Shown here: positions 10,693-21,440 of the stretch, piece after piece
Layout of the letters: each line of letters begins with the position of its first letter
Position numbering within the stretch: position 1 is the first letter of the stretch
NCBI RefSeq assembly: GCF_000372725.1
Contig: NW_005200861.1
Location: 186,084 to 250,083, forward strand
Direction: 5' to 3'
DNA from: Emiliania huxleyi CCMP1516
Lineage: Eukaryota > Haptophyta > Isochrysidales > Noelaerhabdaceae
Length of the DNA: 64,000 nt
The notes under the pieces: model-generated
Seen by the model: the letters and a program-made list of their open reading frames with translations, nothing else
Told to the model about the DNA's origin: nothing
Databases searched by the model: none
Translations under genes and position numbers: made by a program

Positions 10693-11246
10693 AAGCCCCT
10701 ATGGTCTATGTGCGCGATCTATTTGTCCAAGCAGACTACAATACTAAGAAGTTGGATGACCTAGATCACACGACGCTGCCAAAAGGCATCCAAGTCTCGC
10801 TGCCCCCCTCTCATTGAGGCAGCGTCTCACTGCATCTACAATTATATCACCGCCACCGTGCCACAAGACGCGATCAAGGAAGACTACCAAGATCAGTGTG
10901 CAATGGATGGCCTCAAACTTCTGGCTTATCTGCTTGCTGAGCTTTCAAATTCTTGGACCTTAAAGGGACCACGCCGTTGTCAGCCGTCAAATTCTTGGGC
11001 GTCGCGCGAAGTCCTATTCAGAGGTCAAGCAGCCCACAGAGCTAGCAGCCCAGATATCAACCAACAGGTTGGAGGTACTTTAGCACAGCAGCGAGAGAAG
11101 GATTTGGAGAAGATTTTGAACATTTGTGGTGTTGAGGGATATACACAACAAACCAGGGGGCTGCCGCCCCCTGGACCCCCGCTTCTCTTTGTGTTATACT
11201 CTATAAGGGAACACACTAGTAGTAGGACTTGAATCACGGGTCATAA
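10693..11246. other. Low-GC spacer before the gap
   Basis: The composition is AT-richer than the neighbouring genes. A 124-residue open frame at 10858-11232 has no recognisable family and is probably chance. A palindromic gggggctgccgcccccctgg-like block sits near 11157-11185. Confidence 0.35.
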
Positions 11247-11346
11247 NNNNNNNNNNNNNNNNNNNNNNNNNNNNNNNNNNNNNNNNNNNNNNNNNNNNNN
11301 NNNNNNNNNNNNNNNNNNNNNNNNNNNNNNNNNNNNNNNNNNNNNN
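11247..11346. other. Scaffold gap (100 N)
   Basis: Exactly 100 N, the usual placeholder for a gap of unknown size. It lies between two arrays that share a repeat core. Confidence 0.98.
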
Positions 11347-11393
11347 GCGCTCGCGACCCCTAACCTTGGACCTCCTCATGAACGACCAAAGAC

Positions 11394-11838
11394 CAGCTCA
11401 ATACCTCCCGCACAGGATCAAAAACAGGGAAGCAAGGAGAAGCGACCAAGAGTCAAACAGCAAAGCAACCAAACCCACCGCCGGCCAGCTCAATACCTCC
11501 CGCACAGATCAAAAACAGGGAAACAAGGAGAAGCGACCAACCGTCAAACAACAAAGCAACTAAACCCACCAAAGACCAGCTCAATACCTCCGCACATATC
11601 AAAAACAGGGAAACAAGGAGAAGCGACCAACACTCAAACAACTAAGCAACTAAACCCACCGCCGGCCAGCTCAATACCTCCCGCACAGATCAAAAACAGG
11701 GAAACAAGGAGAAGCGGTCAGCAAACACACAGACACAGCAAAAGCAACCAAACCCACACCGCGGACCAGCTCAATCAATACCTCGTGCAGATCAAAAACA
11801 GGAAACAAGGAGAAGCGACCAACCGTCAAAGAACAAAG
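11394..11838 (+). repeat. 91-bp tandem satellite, about five units
   Basis: Units start near 11394, 11486, 11577, 11667 and 11767, each beginning cagctcaatacctcc. Each contains gatcaaaaacagggaaacaa, then ggagaagcgacc, then an A-rich stretch ending in aaacccaccg. The fourth unit has a diverged insert. The array probably continues into the gap. Confidence 0.88.
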
Positions 11839-12619
11839 GGTGTGAAAGCCCAAACTTTTGGGTCGGCAAGGAGCAGTACCAGCAGGCCATCCGCACCTTG
11901 CACCCCACGTGTGAAAGCCGAACTTTTATGTCGGGCCGAGAGAGCTCTCACAGTACACACAGACGCACAGTAACCGCGGCGGCCATTTAGCATTTTTGTT
12001 CAAGTTCCTCATCTCGCTTCTCGGTCTGCTTTCTGTGCTTCAATTGCTCACATGCGTCCTTGGAAGTTGTGTGACCTCCTTTCACCTCCTGCTCTCGTAT
12101 GCCATGCTGCTATTTGTTTATTTACCCTCACAGAGCGTACACCGCGGGCGCCTCTTGCGGGCCGGAGCCCTTAGCCACCGCGCGGTCAAAAGTCTACCGA
12201 AAATCGGCGCCTGCGGCGGGCTGGGGGACCGCTTCTCCCCCCGCATGGGTACGCCCTCCTGGGCCCCGCGCCCCCCCAGAGCAATAAGTGCTACTGAGTA
12301 GTGTGGCGCTCCCTCATGAGGCATGCGCAGCCTCGAGACCCACAACCCCCGTGTCAGCGCAACGGCGCGGGGCGGAGGGAGGCGACGCTAGTACCAGAAC
12401 GGCGGCTCGTCGCCACCCTCCCATGGCGGCGGCACCTCGCCTACAGGGAAAGTTTCGGGAAGGTTCCGAGAATGCTCCCGGCCTCTCCCGCGGCGGCGGA
12501 AGCCTCGCCGGGCGGCGGCGGCGGGAAGTCTGGCCCACTAGACTGTTGCCAGCCGCGCATCCACTCCTCTCTCCTCCACTGTGGCTGCGGGGCGGCGGGA
12601 AGGCGGAAGGAGGCGTCAT
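11839..12619. other. Non-coding spacer
   Basis: The only structure seen is a pair of gtgtgaaagcc(c)(a)aactttt(g)g phrases at 11839 and 11910. Open frames here have no family resemblance. The part from 12301 on is GC-rich and may be 3' flank of the minus-strand gene that follows. Confidence 0.35.
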
Positions 12620-12664
12620 TCATGCGGCTTGGCGCGCGCGGCTGGCAAAGGCGGCCAGCAAGGA

Positions 12665-12729
<65 letters not shown>

Positions 12730-13369
12730 AGGCGGCGCGCAGAGAGGGGCGTGCGAGCGGCGGGGGGTGGAGTGAGCGCGGCAGCGAGCGGCTGGAGTCG
12801 GTAGCATGAGTTGGAGACAGCGTGAGTTCAATGGCGTTGTGAGTGCCGGCGGCGGCGAGTCTCACCCCAAACTCATCACTGTACCCAAACTCAGCATCGC
12901 GCCTCGCGAAGAAGGCGCCCTCGCCGGCGCTGCTGGCGTAGAGGATCGCGCCGACCCCGCCCACACTCAACAAAATCACGGGCAGAGCCCCCAGAGACAG
13001 GAAGAAGAAGAGTGCGGCGGCGAAGCCGCCCACCGCCGCGAGACCGCCGAGGTAGCGGAAAATGTCGCGCTCGACGTCGCGAAAGGGCGCGCCGCGCGGG
13101 AGCAGCTCGTCTACCCGCGGCGGGCGCGGTGGCGGAAATAGCTGCATGACGGTGCCGGCACGCGGAGCGTGCAAGCGCAATGGGATCGGACGCAATGGGA
13201 TCGCAATGGGCATGCCCGCCGAGGCTGGCACATGCCGCTTGGGCACATGCCGCTCAGGCCGCTTTACCTCCAGGGCGACTGGGCGCGAGCCGCCGCCGTG
13301 GAGGGCCGGAGGAGGCTGCAGCAGCGCTGCGGCGCCCGTAGAGATCAGTAGGACGAGATGGAAGGGCAT
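12620..13369 (-). CDS. Predicted two-helix membrane protein, probably organelle-targeted
   Basis: The start at 13369 gives MPFHLVLLISTGAAALLQPPPAL, a signal-peptide-like N-terminus. A basic, Pro-rich stretch follows that could be a plastid transit region. A conserved-looking segment then appears (RGAPFRDVERDIFRYLGGL) with two hydrophobic helices (AVGGFAAALFFFLSLGALPVILLSVGGVGAILY) and FFARRDAEFGYSDEFG. The frame stays open to 12620, but a strong donor (GGG|GTGAGA) ends the plausible coding part at 12866. The rest, including a poly-Ala run from a GGC tract, may be intron or untranslated. No family is recognised. Confidence 0.5.
12664..12731. repeat. (GGC)22 trinucleotide tract
   Basis: An uninterrupted GGC repeat. 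On the minus strand it would encode Ala, and it lies in the uncertain 3' part of the 12620-13369 gene. Confidence 0.97.
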
Positions 13370-13489
13370 ACGAGCTTCCCCGGGGCTTGGGGTGGACGGC
13401 TGGGCAAGCCTTGTTATGAAGTAATCCCCGCGTACTGTGCGCTGGTCTGTGAGAGGTTCACACCAGAATGGTGCCGTGCAAGAGAAAGC

Positions 13490-13610
13490 GGACACCGAAC
13501 AAGAACACAACGCACTGTCTCACATGACAAGCGATCCCACGACAGCGATTGATTGTGGGGACTACATGATCCGTACGTGAATGAAGGGTGGAGGGGCCCG
13601 TCCGCAAGGC
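13490..13610 (+). repeat. Dispersed repeat fragment (also at 28.65 and 29.06 kb)
   Basis: The run gaacaagaacacaacgcact, then ctcacatgacaagcgatccc, then tgtggggactacatga and aagggtggaggggcccg recurs in pieces at 28649-28790 and 29068-29110. It is shared repeat material and may be the terminal region of an element. Confidence 0.75.
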
Positions 13611-14303
13611 ACAAAGGCATACCAGATCGGGCACCTCAGTCTACTGCGGTTTCGGCACGGGCACGAGAGGCAAGTGTCACAGCGGACCCTCGACGCGGTG
13701 CGCGAGGCGCAGGGAGCCGGGGTCGAGCCGTGGAACACGGCAGAGCACGACAAGGCAGTCCACGGCCCAACGCCCGAAGGCGGGACGACGAACCCGATGG
13801 AGAGCGAGCCGCCAGTGAGTGAGACGTACGACGACGAGGGAGACGACGAGAAAGACGAGAACGCCTCGGCGGACGACGAAATGGCCTTTATCGACGATGC
13901 GTTCTTCGAGCTCCCCGACGCAGCAACGGAGGAAGGGGCGGAGGGCGGGGGGAGCCAGAGTCAGTACAGCCAACAGAGTCAGGGGAAAGAGAGCGAGGGG
14001 AGCCAGAGCAGCCAAGGCAGCCACAACAGCGCCTCGAGGAGGAGACAATCGAGCCACAATCGCCGCTCGGCGCGACGATTCATGGACCGACTGAGGCTCG
14101 AGCTGCTTCTCGGGCACAGGGGGACCGAAACTAGTCAAGCCCGCGCCGGCCAAGACAACGACGACAGCGACGAGGGCGCAAGGAGCGACGACGAGGAGAC
14201 ACCCGACCGTGCAGCAGAGCCAGGACCGAGCGAGCAACCACCCGAAACGGGCCATCCGAACGATGGCAGCCAGGAATTTTTAGGTAAAATGACAATAGGA
14301 TAA
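13581..14303 (+). CDS. Repeat-associated acidic/Ser-rich ORF
   Basis: A 240-residue open frame beginning inside a dispersed repeat. It has an acidic segment (YDDEGDDEKDENASADDEMAF), a Ser/Gln-rich segment (SQSQYSQQSQGKESEGSQSS), a short basic helix (SARRFMDRLRLELLLG) and an acidic tail. There are no catalytic motifs. Composition and location suggest an element-encoded protein (gag or ORF1-like) or its remnant. It is the kind of ORF that recurs with repeats elsewhere in this window (32523, 61710). Confidence 0.4.
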   Translation: MKGGGARPQGTKAYQIGHLSLLRFRHGHERQVSQRTLDAVREAQGAGVEPWNTAEHDKAVHGPTPEGGTTNPMESEPPVSETYDDEGDDEKDENASADDEMAFIDDAFFELPDAATEEGAEGGGSQSQYSQQSQGKESEGSQSSQGSHNSASRRRQSSHNRRSARRFMDRLRLELLLGHRGTETSQARAGQDNDDSDEGARSDDEETPDRAAEPGPSEQPPETGHPNDGSQEFLGKMTIG

Positions 14304-14319
14304 GCATAAGGAAGCGCTG

Positions 14320-14810
14320 GACCGCTCCGGATGACGTTGGCCTTTCCGAGGGTTTCCTCTCGCACCCTACCTGGTTTCCTTTCCGTGTTTCCTGCTCGTT
14401 TCCCTACAACACCCTCTAGTTTCCTCGGGAAACCCCGGGGAAACTCCGTGGAATTCGTCATTTTGGGGGGGCTCTGAGCCGTGTCTGAGGCTGTTTTGGG
14501 GCCAAAATCGGCAAAATACCGGGTATTTTGCGGGTATACCTCTGGAAAACCCCGGTATACCTGGAAAATACCTGGGTATCGTGCCGATTTCCTCAATTTT
14601 GCCCCAGATTTTGCCCCAGACCAGCTCTCAGACTCAGGGAAACTCGCGAGTTTCCCGAGGGAAACTCGCGAGAAACAGAATGGAGCACCAAACACCCTCT
14701 GGTTTCCCTGGAAACTTCCGGAAACGCAAAGTGCTGGGGACCCTCTGGTTTCCCTCTGGGTTGCCGGAAACCCTCGGAAAGGCCAACGGATGAGCGGATG
14801 TCGCCAGTCC
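14320..14810. repeat. ggtttcc / cccgggtattt interspersed palindromic sequence
   Basis: Alternating short blocks of ggtttccctctgg, ggaaacc, gggtattt and cccggtatacctgg pair with each other in both orientations and could form many small stems. Similar phrases occur at 24870-24955 and 57375-57445. No gene is visible. Confidence 0.65.
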
Positions 14811-15050
14811 GCAGTCTGCCACCCACTTGGGATGACAGGAAGACGCACACACCTCCATCCACACCGCCCAGAACACCGCAGACTTGGGCAAATGACAAGT
14901 GCGCGCGCCGCAAGGGGCGAAGAGAAAATTTTTCAGCGGGGCTCCTGTTCACACTCGTGTGTGGGCCCTTTCTTGTGGGGCCGCGCCTGAGGCGCGCCGT
15001 GGTTTCTTAGATTTTTGCGGAAATCGCTCGGCGTGGTTTCTTAATGGTAA

Positions 15051-15077
15051 GGTCTCTTAATGCCCGCAACAGACTGT
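15051..15077. mobile_element. Solo end of a TIR element related to 10075-10512
   Basis: The sequence ctcttaatgcccgcaacaga then ctgta matches the right inverted repeat at 10487-10512 in its ends (cttaatgcccg and ctgta) but differs in the middle. Two cgtggtttctta repeats lie just upstream. I could not find a matching left end. Confidence 0.45.
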
Positions 15078-15174
15078 AGGGGAGGAGGACAGGGTCCACC
15101 GGGCGTGATCGACGCACGAAGTTTTACTCGTTCCTGCTTTCGAGCTTGGCGGCGACAACCGCAGAACCTCGAGC

Positions 15175-15959
15175 ATGCAGCAGGCGGAGCCGATCGCTCA
15201 GCTCGCGACGCGGCACCTCTACCTCGAGACCCCCGACAGCGAGCTCCTGCAGTTTTGTTTCGTCCGCACTCCGGTGCGCGAGCTTGTTGCGCCGCTGCCT
15301 TACCTGGTCGACCCGCCTCCTCCGCTGCCGCTGCCGTGCCCAGAGGTGCTCCCTCCGAGCATTGTGCTCGCGGCGTGCGCCGCTGTGGATGCGGAGGAGG
15401 CAGTGGGCGCGCCCGCGCCCGCGCCGCTGGACCCGCCTGGCCGAGCCGCTCTCCTCGCAAGCCTCCAACGGGCTCTGCTGCTCGGGCGAGAGCTTCCCGC
15501 AGCCGCGACCGCCTTGCCCGACGAGGAGTGGCGGGCGGCCCTTGCCGAGACGAGCAGCTTTGGCGGCGGCCTCTCGCCGGAGCACCTCTGCCGCCTCTCT
15601 CGGCGCGCGGCCCGCCTCAGAGCACCGCGCTGCGCCCCCTGTGAGCGCCCTCCCCGTTGGCCGGCCGCAGGGAGCTTCGCGTCGCGCCGCTGGCCGAGTG
15701 GCTGGTCATCCACATGATCCCGCCGCTCGCCTCCGCCCTGCCGCCCGAGGACGACGAGCCACTGCCCGAGCCTTTGTCGGATGCGTTTTGTCAGCTGCTG
15801 CACGCGAGTGGGCTGCTGCGGCTGTCCGCCGCCAGCTTTGACGAGAGGGTCGTGTTGCCCCTGCGCGCGGCCGTGGGCGGCGGCCCGCGGGCGGCAGCCG
15901 AGGCGGCGCTAGTCTACGTCGCCGCGTTAAGCGAGGCTGCCAGTGGGCCGGAGGGATGA
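15175..15959 (+). CDS. Uncharacterised 238-residue protein, two exons
   Basis: Exons 15175-15602 and 15671-15959 join in frame through a 68-nt GC-AG intron (TCTCG|GCGCGC ... CCGCAG|GGAGC). The only alternative GT donor would leave a 19-nt intron. The protein starts MQQAEPIAQLATRHLYLETPDSE and ends ALVYVAALSEAASGPEG. It is Leu/Ala/Pro-rich and likely helical, with a segment RELRVAPLAEWLVIHMIPPL across the splice. No known domain, signal peptide or membrane helix is evident. The ATG lies about 100 bp after the solo TIR end. Confidence 0.6.
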
Positions 15960-16294
15960 AGGACCAAAGCCGTGCACATATTCGTCGCCGCGTAGATAAA
16001 GCTCGCACTCATGTTGAAGACCGACGACCGCGCAGCCGTCTAGTCGACGGCCACACACACACACATAGTGTCCTTACCACTCGGGGAAGACTGCACCTGT
16101 GCAGTTTCGTACCGCTGCGGCGCGGTTTTGCAAAAACCGTTCTGCAGCGGCGCGGTTTTGCCCTTCACCCGCAGCCGTAGATCTCACGAATACGGCTTTA
16201 GAGTCAAGCCGTGGCCCACAGGGCCGCGGGACAGGACACTTGTTTGTAAGTTTTGGCAGTCTATTTCTGTCAGTAATTTGGATACAGCTTGTGA
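15960..16294. other. Spacer with short direct repeat
   Basis: A near-exact direct repeat of gcggcgcggttttgc occurs at about 16114 and 16147. A short (CA)n lies at 16050. No gene is seen. Confidence 0.4.
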
Positions 16295-17855
16295 GTGGTC
16301 ACTGACTTCACAGTTGGTGGCGGCGGGGCAACGATCCCCGGGACATTACGACAACATGTCGTCGACGGCGGACACAAAAGCTGGAGCTTCAAGCTGGTGA
16401 TTCCGGCCTACAACCTGGGCTCCGAGCGGGAGCACACCGAGTGGCTCCGCAACCTGCGGACCTCGGCGAAGCAACACAAGTACCTCCTCGACATCACCGA
16501 AGAGGGCACCATCCGGCCGGGCGCGGAGCGCGAGGCCGAGGCGGTGGCGATGCGCGTGCGCTACAAGTCGGCCGGCGAGACGGCCGACATCCCGGCCTAG
16601 ATCGACACGTTCTTCGAAAACCTGTCGAAGACCCTGTCCCGCCAACTCATCTCTACGGTGCGCTGCAGAACGCCGTCAAGGACGACGAGACGCTGACCGA
16701 GCTGTTGGCGGACGAGGACGCCGACCACTACGACGACATCAAGAAGGGCATCGCGGCGATCAAGTCGCTCATCGAGTCGGAGGACCCGAACTCCAAGAAC
16801 GTGCGCACGAAGGCGCTGCGCGCGGATCTCGACAAGGCGATCTCCCCCGACGCTCTCAAGGACCTCACGTCCGCGAGCCTCGCCAAGTACAAGACCGGCA
16901 TCGAGCAGGCGAACAAGTTGCTCAAGGGCTCCCAGTGGCACCTCCCCGACGAGGTGTCGAGGAATACATCCTCGACGCGATTGGCGCCAAGGGGGCCACG
17001 CTCGGCGCAAACATGCGCGTGCAGATCAGCATGCAGCGCCGACTCGCCGAGATGTCGAACAACACGTACGGCCTCAAGGCGTCCACGCTCGCGATGCAGG
17101 GCATCCTCGACCAAGACAACGCGGACCGCGCCAACGAGGCCAAGGAGGCTGCGCACGCGGCGTTCGAGGCGGAGGTTGCCTCGCAAGGCGCGCTCAAGGA
17201 GAAGTTCGCGGCCGCCGAGTCCCAGGTCGCCGCTCTCCAGGCGCAGATCAACTCCGACAAGGGCGGCGGGGACCGCGGCGGCCGCGGAGCCGGTGGGCGC
17301 AAGCCGTGCCCCCACTGCGGCGGATTGCACGGCGGCAAGTGCGCGGGCGACCTCATCTGCAAGGGGGTCCCTGTCGCCAAGGTGCTCGAGGAGCTCCCCG
17401 ACCGCATCGACCCCGAGACGAAAGTGCGCATGGCCCAGTCCTCGTACAAGAAGGTGTGCGCCAAGCACCCCGGACGCACCCTCCCGCACAACCCCTTCGC
17501 CAAGAAGTCGGACTCCACCGCGGCCGACCACTCGGAGGTGCGGGCGGCGCTGGCCGACTCTGTCACCCGCACGTTCGACTCGGACGGCGTCGTCGGCGGC
17601 TTTGTCGCTGGCGTCAACACCGACCAGGTCGAGGACACCTTCCCTGAGTCCAACCCCATGACACAGCCGCGCCACTTGCACCGGCCGTCGGACTTCTCTG
17701 GGAGGCGATCTTCTGTGTCAACCTCTCACAGACCAGCGCACAGCGACCTCGGATGTATGATCAGAGGCAGAGCCTACGAGGGGTGGTGGAACCACATGTC
17801 ACGGCCACCGCCGGCTCGACGCGACGATAGCCTCCGGAGGCTGACTTTGTCTTGA
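16295..17855 (+). pseudogene. Degenerate retroelement gag-like region with CCHC-type knuckle
   Basis: The coding signal moves through three frames. 16295-16600 contains GHKSWSFKLVIPAYNLGSER. 16640-16960 contains LQNAVKDDETLTELLADEDA. 16935-17855 contains EEYILDAIGAKGATLGANMR. The last frame has a long coiled-coil-like stretch, a Gly/Arg linker and a zinc-knuckle-like CPHCGGLHGGKC near 17310-17345, as in LTR-retroelement Gag proteins. Frame breaks near 16605 (in-frame stop) and 16960 show it is not translatable as one protein. I saw no reverse transcriptase downstream. What is seen is the coding-like composition and knuckle; assignment to a retroelement is inference. Confidence 0.55.
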
Positions 17856-18214
17856 GCAATTGCGAGGCGCACCATCATCGGGGACGATGTCGCGACGAGC
17901 TGGGTCGCTCTCGCGGTAGCCAGGTAGCCCCCCATACTAGTAGCACCAGCCATGGCCTCAGGGAGCGCGGGCGAGGGCGCTGGGAGCAACACGGACAAAG
18001 TAACATCAAAATTCATCATTTCCACAGCATCCGTGTATTTGCAACTAGTCAAGCGCCGGCCGGCCACGCGACCACCCCGTCGTGTGTGCCGCCGGGGATG
18101 CGCAGCGGACCCTGGAATCGCTCGGATCGCGTGCAACTGGAGGACGCGGTGTGTGTCGCATGGTTGTTCGGTGCGTCGCAGGTCAGGCTGATAAGGACTG
18201 GCTACGCGACCATC

Positions 18215-18845
18215 GAGATCGAGCTGAAGAACGAGAAGGCCGCGGGGCGGCGACCGCGAGTCGGAAAAGGCGGCGGAGCGCTCGTACATCGAGCGCACCG
18301 CGCCAAAGGAGAAGGAGCTCACCAAGGAGCAGCTCGCGGCAAAGGCCGCGGCACGCAAGGCCAAGAAGACCCGGCAGAAGGCGCGCCGGGCGCAGGAGGC
18401 CGGCGAGGCCGAGCGCGCGGAGCCCCCGCGCGCGCCCGCAGCTGCGCGAGAACATCCAGTACGTGATGGCCGGGCTGCGGTCTGCAGCTGCGCAGGCGCA
18501 CAGCCAGGCCGGGTCCAACATTGGGGTCGAATACTCGCTGCCCCCGGAGATGGACGACGGGTATCGACGCGGCCCCAGCAAGCTGTACGCCACAGTTCCC
18601 CAGGGGACCGTGGCGACGACGGTCGCACCAGACTGGCTCGCGAACGAGCTGGCCGGGCGCGGCAAGGTTGATGCGGCATGCCGCGACCGCATGGTCATGC
18701 ACCTGATGACGGCCGCCGGCGCCTCGGCGCCGGCCGACGCCGTGTTCAGGTTCACGGCCGGCGAGGCGATGCAGACCGAGAACGACGAGGAAGGAGGACA
18801 CCGACCGCTCCGAGGAGTATTCCGACGACTGGAGGGTGTCCGACT
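18215..18845 (+). pseudogene. Broken repeat-derived ORF
   Basis: Coding-like sequence with at least one frameshift. One frame reads SEKAAERSYIERTAPKEKEL, followed by Lys/Ala/Arg-rich helix. After about 18440 another frame reads ENIQYVMAGLRSAAAQAHSQ and PSKLYATVPQGTVATTVAPD. It lies between the gag-like region and an R1 repeat, so it is probably part of the same element. Confidence 0.45.
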
Positions 18846-18966
18846 TGTAGCTGGCCTCACCCATATCTTACCCCTTCTTTCTGCCCCCCCTCCTCCGACC
18901 CCCCAGGCTAGATGGAGCACACAGATAAGCCAGATGAAGATTCTGCCCCACACAGCCCCTTTATAG

Positions 18967-19062
18967 AGAGAGAGATTTTTAGCAATACCAAACAACTCTA
19001 ACACTCAACGTGATTTGGGGCCTGGAGCCCTGTTCACGCGCGCGCGAGACGTGCAGACCTTT
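18967..19062 (+). repeat. R1 dispersed repeat
   Basis: The block agatttttagcaataccaaa, then caactctaacactc, then ggcctggagccctgttcacg and the cgcg-rich agacgtgcagac recurs in the opposite orientation at 30979-31117, 33145-33262 and 38736-38895, with partial copies at 30527 and 31590. Confidence 0.85.
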
Positions 19063-19314
19063 ATATGATCCCTTCACCTTCGCCTCGCTGCTTGGTGTTT
19101 CTGAACACGTAGTCGTCCACGCTGTGGGGGTTGTGTGCGGGTTGTGTCTGGGAGGGAGGGAGTGGGGTGCAGGTTGCTCACCCACCCACGGCACCGGGCC
19201 GGTGCTTGCACTTGTGGATTTGGGCACCTGGGTGTGGATGGAGTGTGGAGGAAGCAAGTTCGTACATCTACCCCCGGTCTTGATCGAGTCGGCTCGGCGA
19301 TCACCGCTGCTGCA

Positions 19315-20858
19315 ATGACAATCGACGGCGTGTTGCAGCTCGACGCAGTTGCAGACGAGCTCGTACATGAAAACTTCACGTGCGACACGCGCGACCACGA
19401 GGACCACACCTTTTGCGGCATCATGTTTGATCTCGCGTGCGAGACTGAGCGGCCTGTGGAGTACATTGAGATCTCGTCGGTGCACGTTCGTGGCGCGCTC
19501 GGTCCGATGACGGTATGGACGACGCCGGGCTCATTCTCCGGCAAGCATGAGACGGAGGAGGCGTGGACAAAGGTGTACAGCGAGACGCACGCCCGATCGC
19601 ACAACGAGCTTGTCGAGCTGCGGCTCCAGAGCCCCCTCCGCCTCAAGCCGGGAGAGAGGCTCGGCCTCTACGTTCACTCGGTCTCGCCAGCACACCTGCA
19701 GCGTGCTCAAACAGACAATTCCTAGACCCTCCAACACACCGCCAGCACACCTCCAACACAAGTTCCCAACCCCTCCCCGAGAGAGCGACGCGTCCCGTCT
19801 TGCGGTGCCCGCAGGCCCTCCCCGGCGACGAGGGCATCGTCTACGACAACTGCCGCCGCTCGATCTCCTACCACGACCCGCAATTCGTCGTCTACTCGGG
19901 CATGGCGCACCTCTCGTACCGCCCATTCGGCACGTCCGGCTTCTGGGGCAGGCCGTGGCGGCCGAACCGGGAGTTCGTCGGCCGCGTCTCGTACGGCGCG
20001 GCGAGCGTGTGATCGAGCCGCTCGCACAGTTCCCTCCCGAGGCGTGACCCGAGGCGGCTGCCGCAGGAGTCCGCTGGAAGATGTGGTCGCCGTCCGTGCA
20101 CGCCCAGTTCCCTCTCGGCTTCCGCGAGGCGGTGCGGACGGTGCGCCGACCGCTCGCCCTCTCGTGCTCGCATCTCCCCTTCTCCTCCCCCCCCCCCCCC
20201 CACCCCCACCCCCCCCCTGCCCTCTGCCCGCCCGCAGGTTCTGATGGGGAGTCGGAGGACGGAGTCGCTCCTCTACCTGCTGCAGGACGAGATCATCCTC
20301 TTCACCTTCAACAAGATCTGGTGGAACGAGTGGGGGACACAGATGGGCGCGAGCAGCACCGGCGCCGCCGCGCCCTCGGCGCCGCCCGCCGCCTCGGCCT
20401 CCTCCTCGCCATACTCCTCCCCGTACGGCCACTCCTTCTTCGGGCACCCCTTCTTCTTCGGGGCGGGAGGAGGTTCGTCGAGCGGCGGGTGCGGGTCCTC
20501 CTCGGCAGCCAGAGGCAGCCTCGCCAGTTCCGTGCGCCGGCTGCTCGGCGACAGCGACGAGGAGGAGGAGGAGGACGAGATGTCGGAGGAGGAGGAGGAG
20601 GCTGGGTGGGCGCGCTGGGCGGAGCTCGGCGACGAGGAGGAGGCGGACGACGACGACGATGACGAGGAGGAGCAGGAGGAGCAGGAGGAGGAGGAGGAGG
20701 AGGGGGGGGGGGGCGAGGCGATGGACGAGGGAGAGGGGGCTGGAGCGGGCGCCGCCTCGGCGTCTGGCGCCTGCGGCCGGATCGAGGAGGGCCTGCAGCG
20801 GATGGCGTGGATGCTCCCGCCGCCCGGGCCAGAGGCGCAGGGCTCCGCAGAGATGTAG
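19315..20858 (+). CDS. Uncharacterised 413-residue protein with acidic tail
   Basis: Four exons, 19315-19680, 19815-19995, 20067-20140 and 20238-20858, join in frame. Introns are GT-AG, GC-AG and GT-AG. The first 120 residues look like a beta-rich domain (FCGIMFDLACETERPVEYIE; TPGSFSGKHETEEAWTKVY; LRLKPGERLGLYVHS), continued by GDEGIVYDN, PQFVVYSGMAHLSY and FVGRVSYG. Then comes HAQFPLGFREAVRTVLMGSR followed by LLYLLQDEIILFTFNKIWWN. The pattern of an FP..FR..V..LL..S motif ahead of an L.DEI/L helix resembles F-box-like ends of other algal proteins, but I cannot name the family. The tail is Ser/Gly-rich and then strongly acidic (runs of Glu and Asp). No membrane helix is seen. Confidence 0.72.
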
Positions 20859-21440
20859 CGCGCCGCCGTGTCGACAGGGCATCTCTCCCTCGCCGCACTC
20901 GCACCCGGCGGCTGAGAGTTTGCAAGCTGGTGGATGGGCGATAGTAGATGGCGCACGATGCTTGTGCGGGCACTATGCCCATATGCCGTATCCGAGCCAA
21001 CCACATAGCGGGGTCGTTCGTGTCGTCGCGTTTGTGTAGAGAGGAGTTCAGGACTAGGCCCAGGTGGGCTTGGGGCCAGGGCGGGGGGGCGGGTCGGCTT
21101 TGCCATGTAATGCCTCGTCCAGCGTCCAGGGACTCCACGTGTACTGTACGCAAGAGCAACGTGTTTCATCCGAACAAACAGTAAAAAACTGATGAGCTCG
21201 TTTACCTCTCGTAGCCGCAGCCGTAGCGCCGTGCAGCCCCAACTCCAGCCCAACTCTTGCCGCTCTTCCGTGCGGTCGGGTTGTGACGAGGGGTGAGGGG
21301 ACACGGATTGAAGATCCCTCACACCAAGATCGTGCAGGGCGGGGACACATGTCCCTAAATCCCATCTCCTTTCAGAGTTTGACCGTTTTATTTATTTATT
21401 TAGGGCGCATCGTGATCAGAAAAGGTATCAGGCGTGAAAT
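20859..21440. other. Convergent spacer
   Basis: This lies between the acidic-tail gene (+) and the glutaredoxin gene (-). A run of tttatttatttattt at 21388-21403 may be 3' UTR. No gene is visible. Confidence 0.4.

Noticed and set aside
10513..11838. CRISPR-like array
   Set aside because: Units are contiguous tandem repeats without unique spacers, and the genome is eukaryotic.
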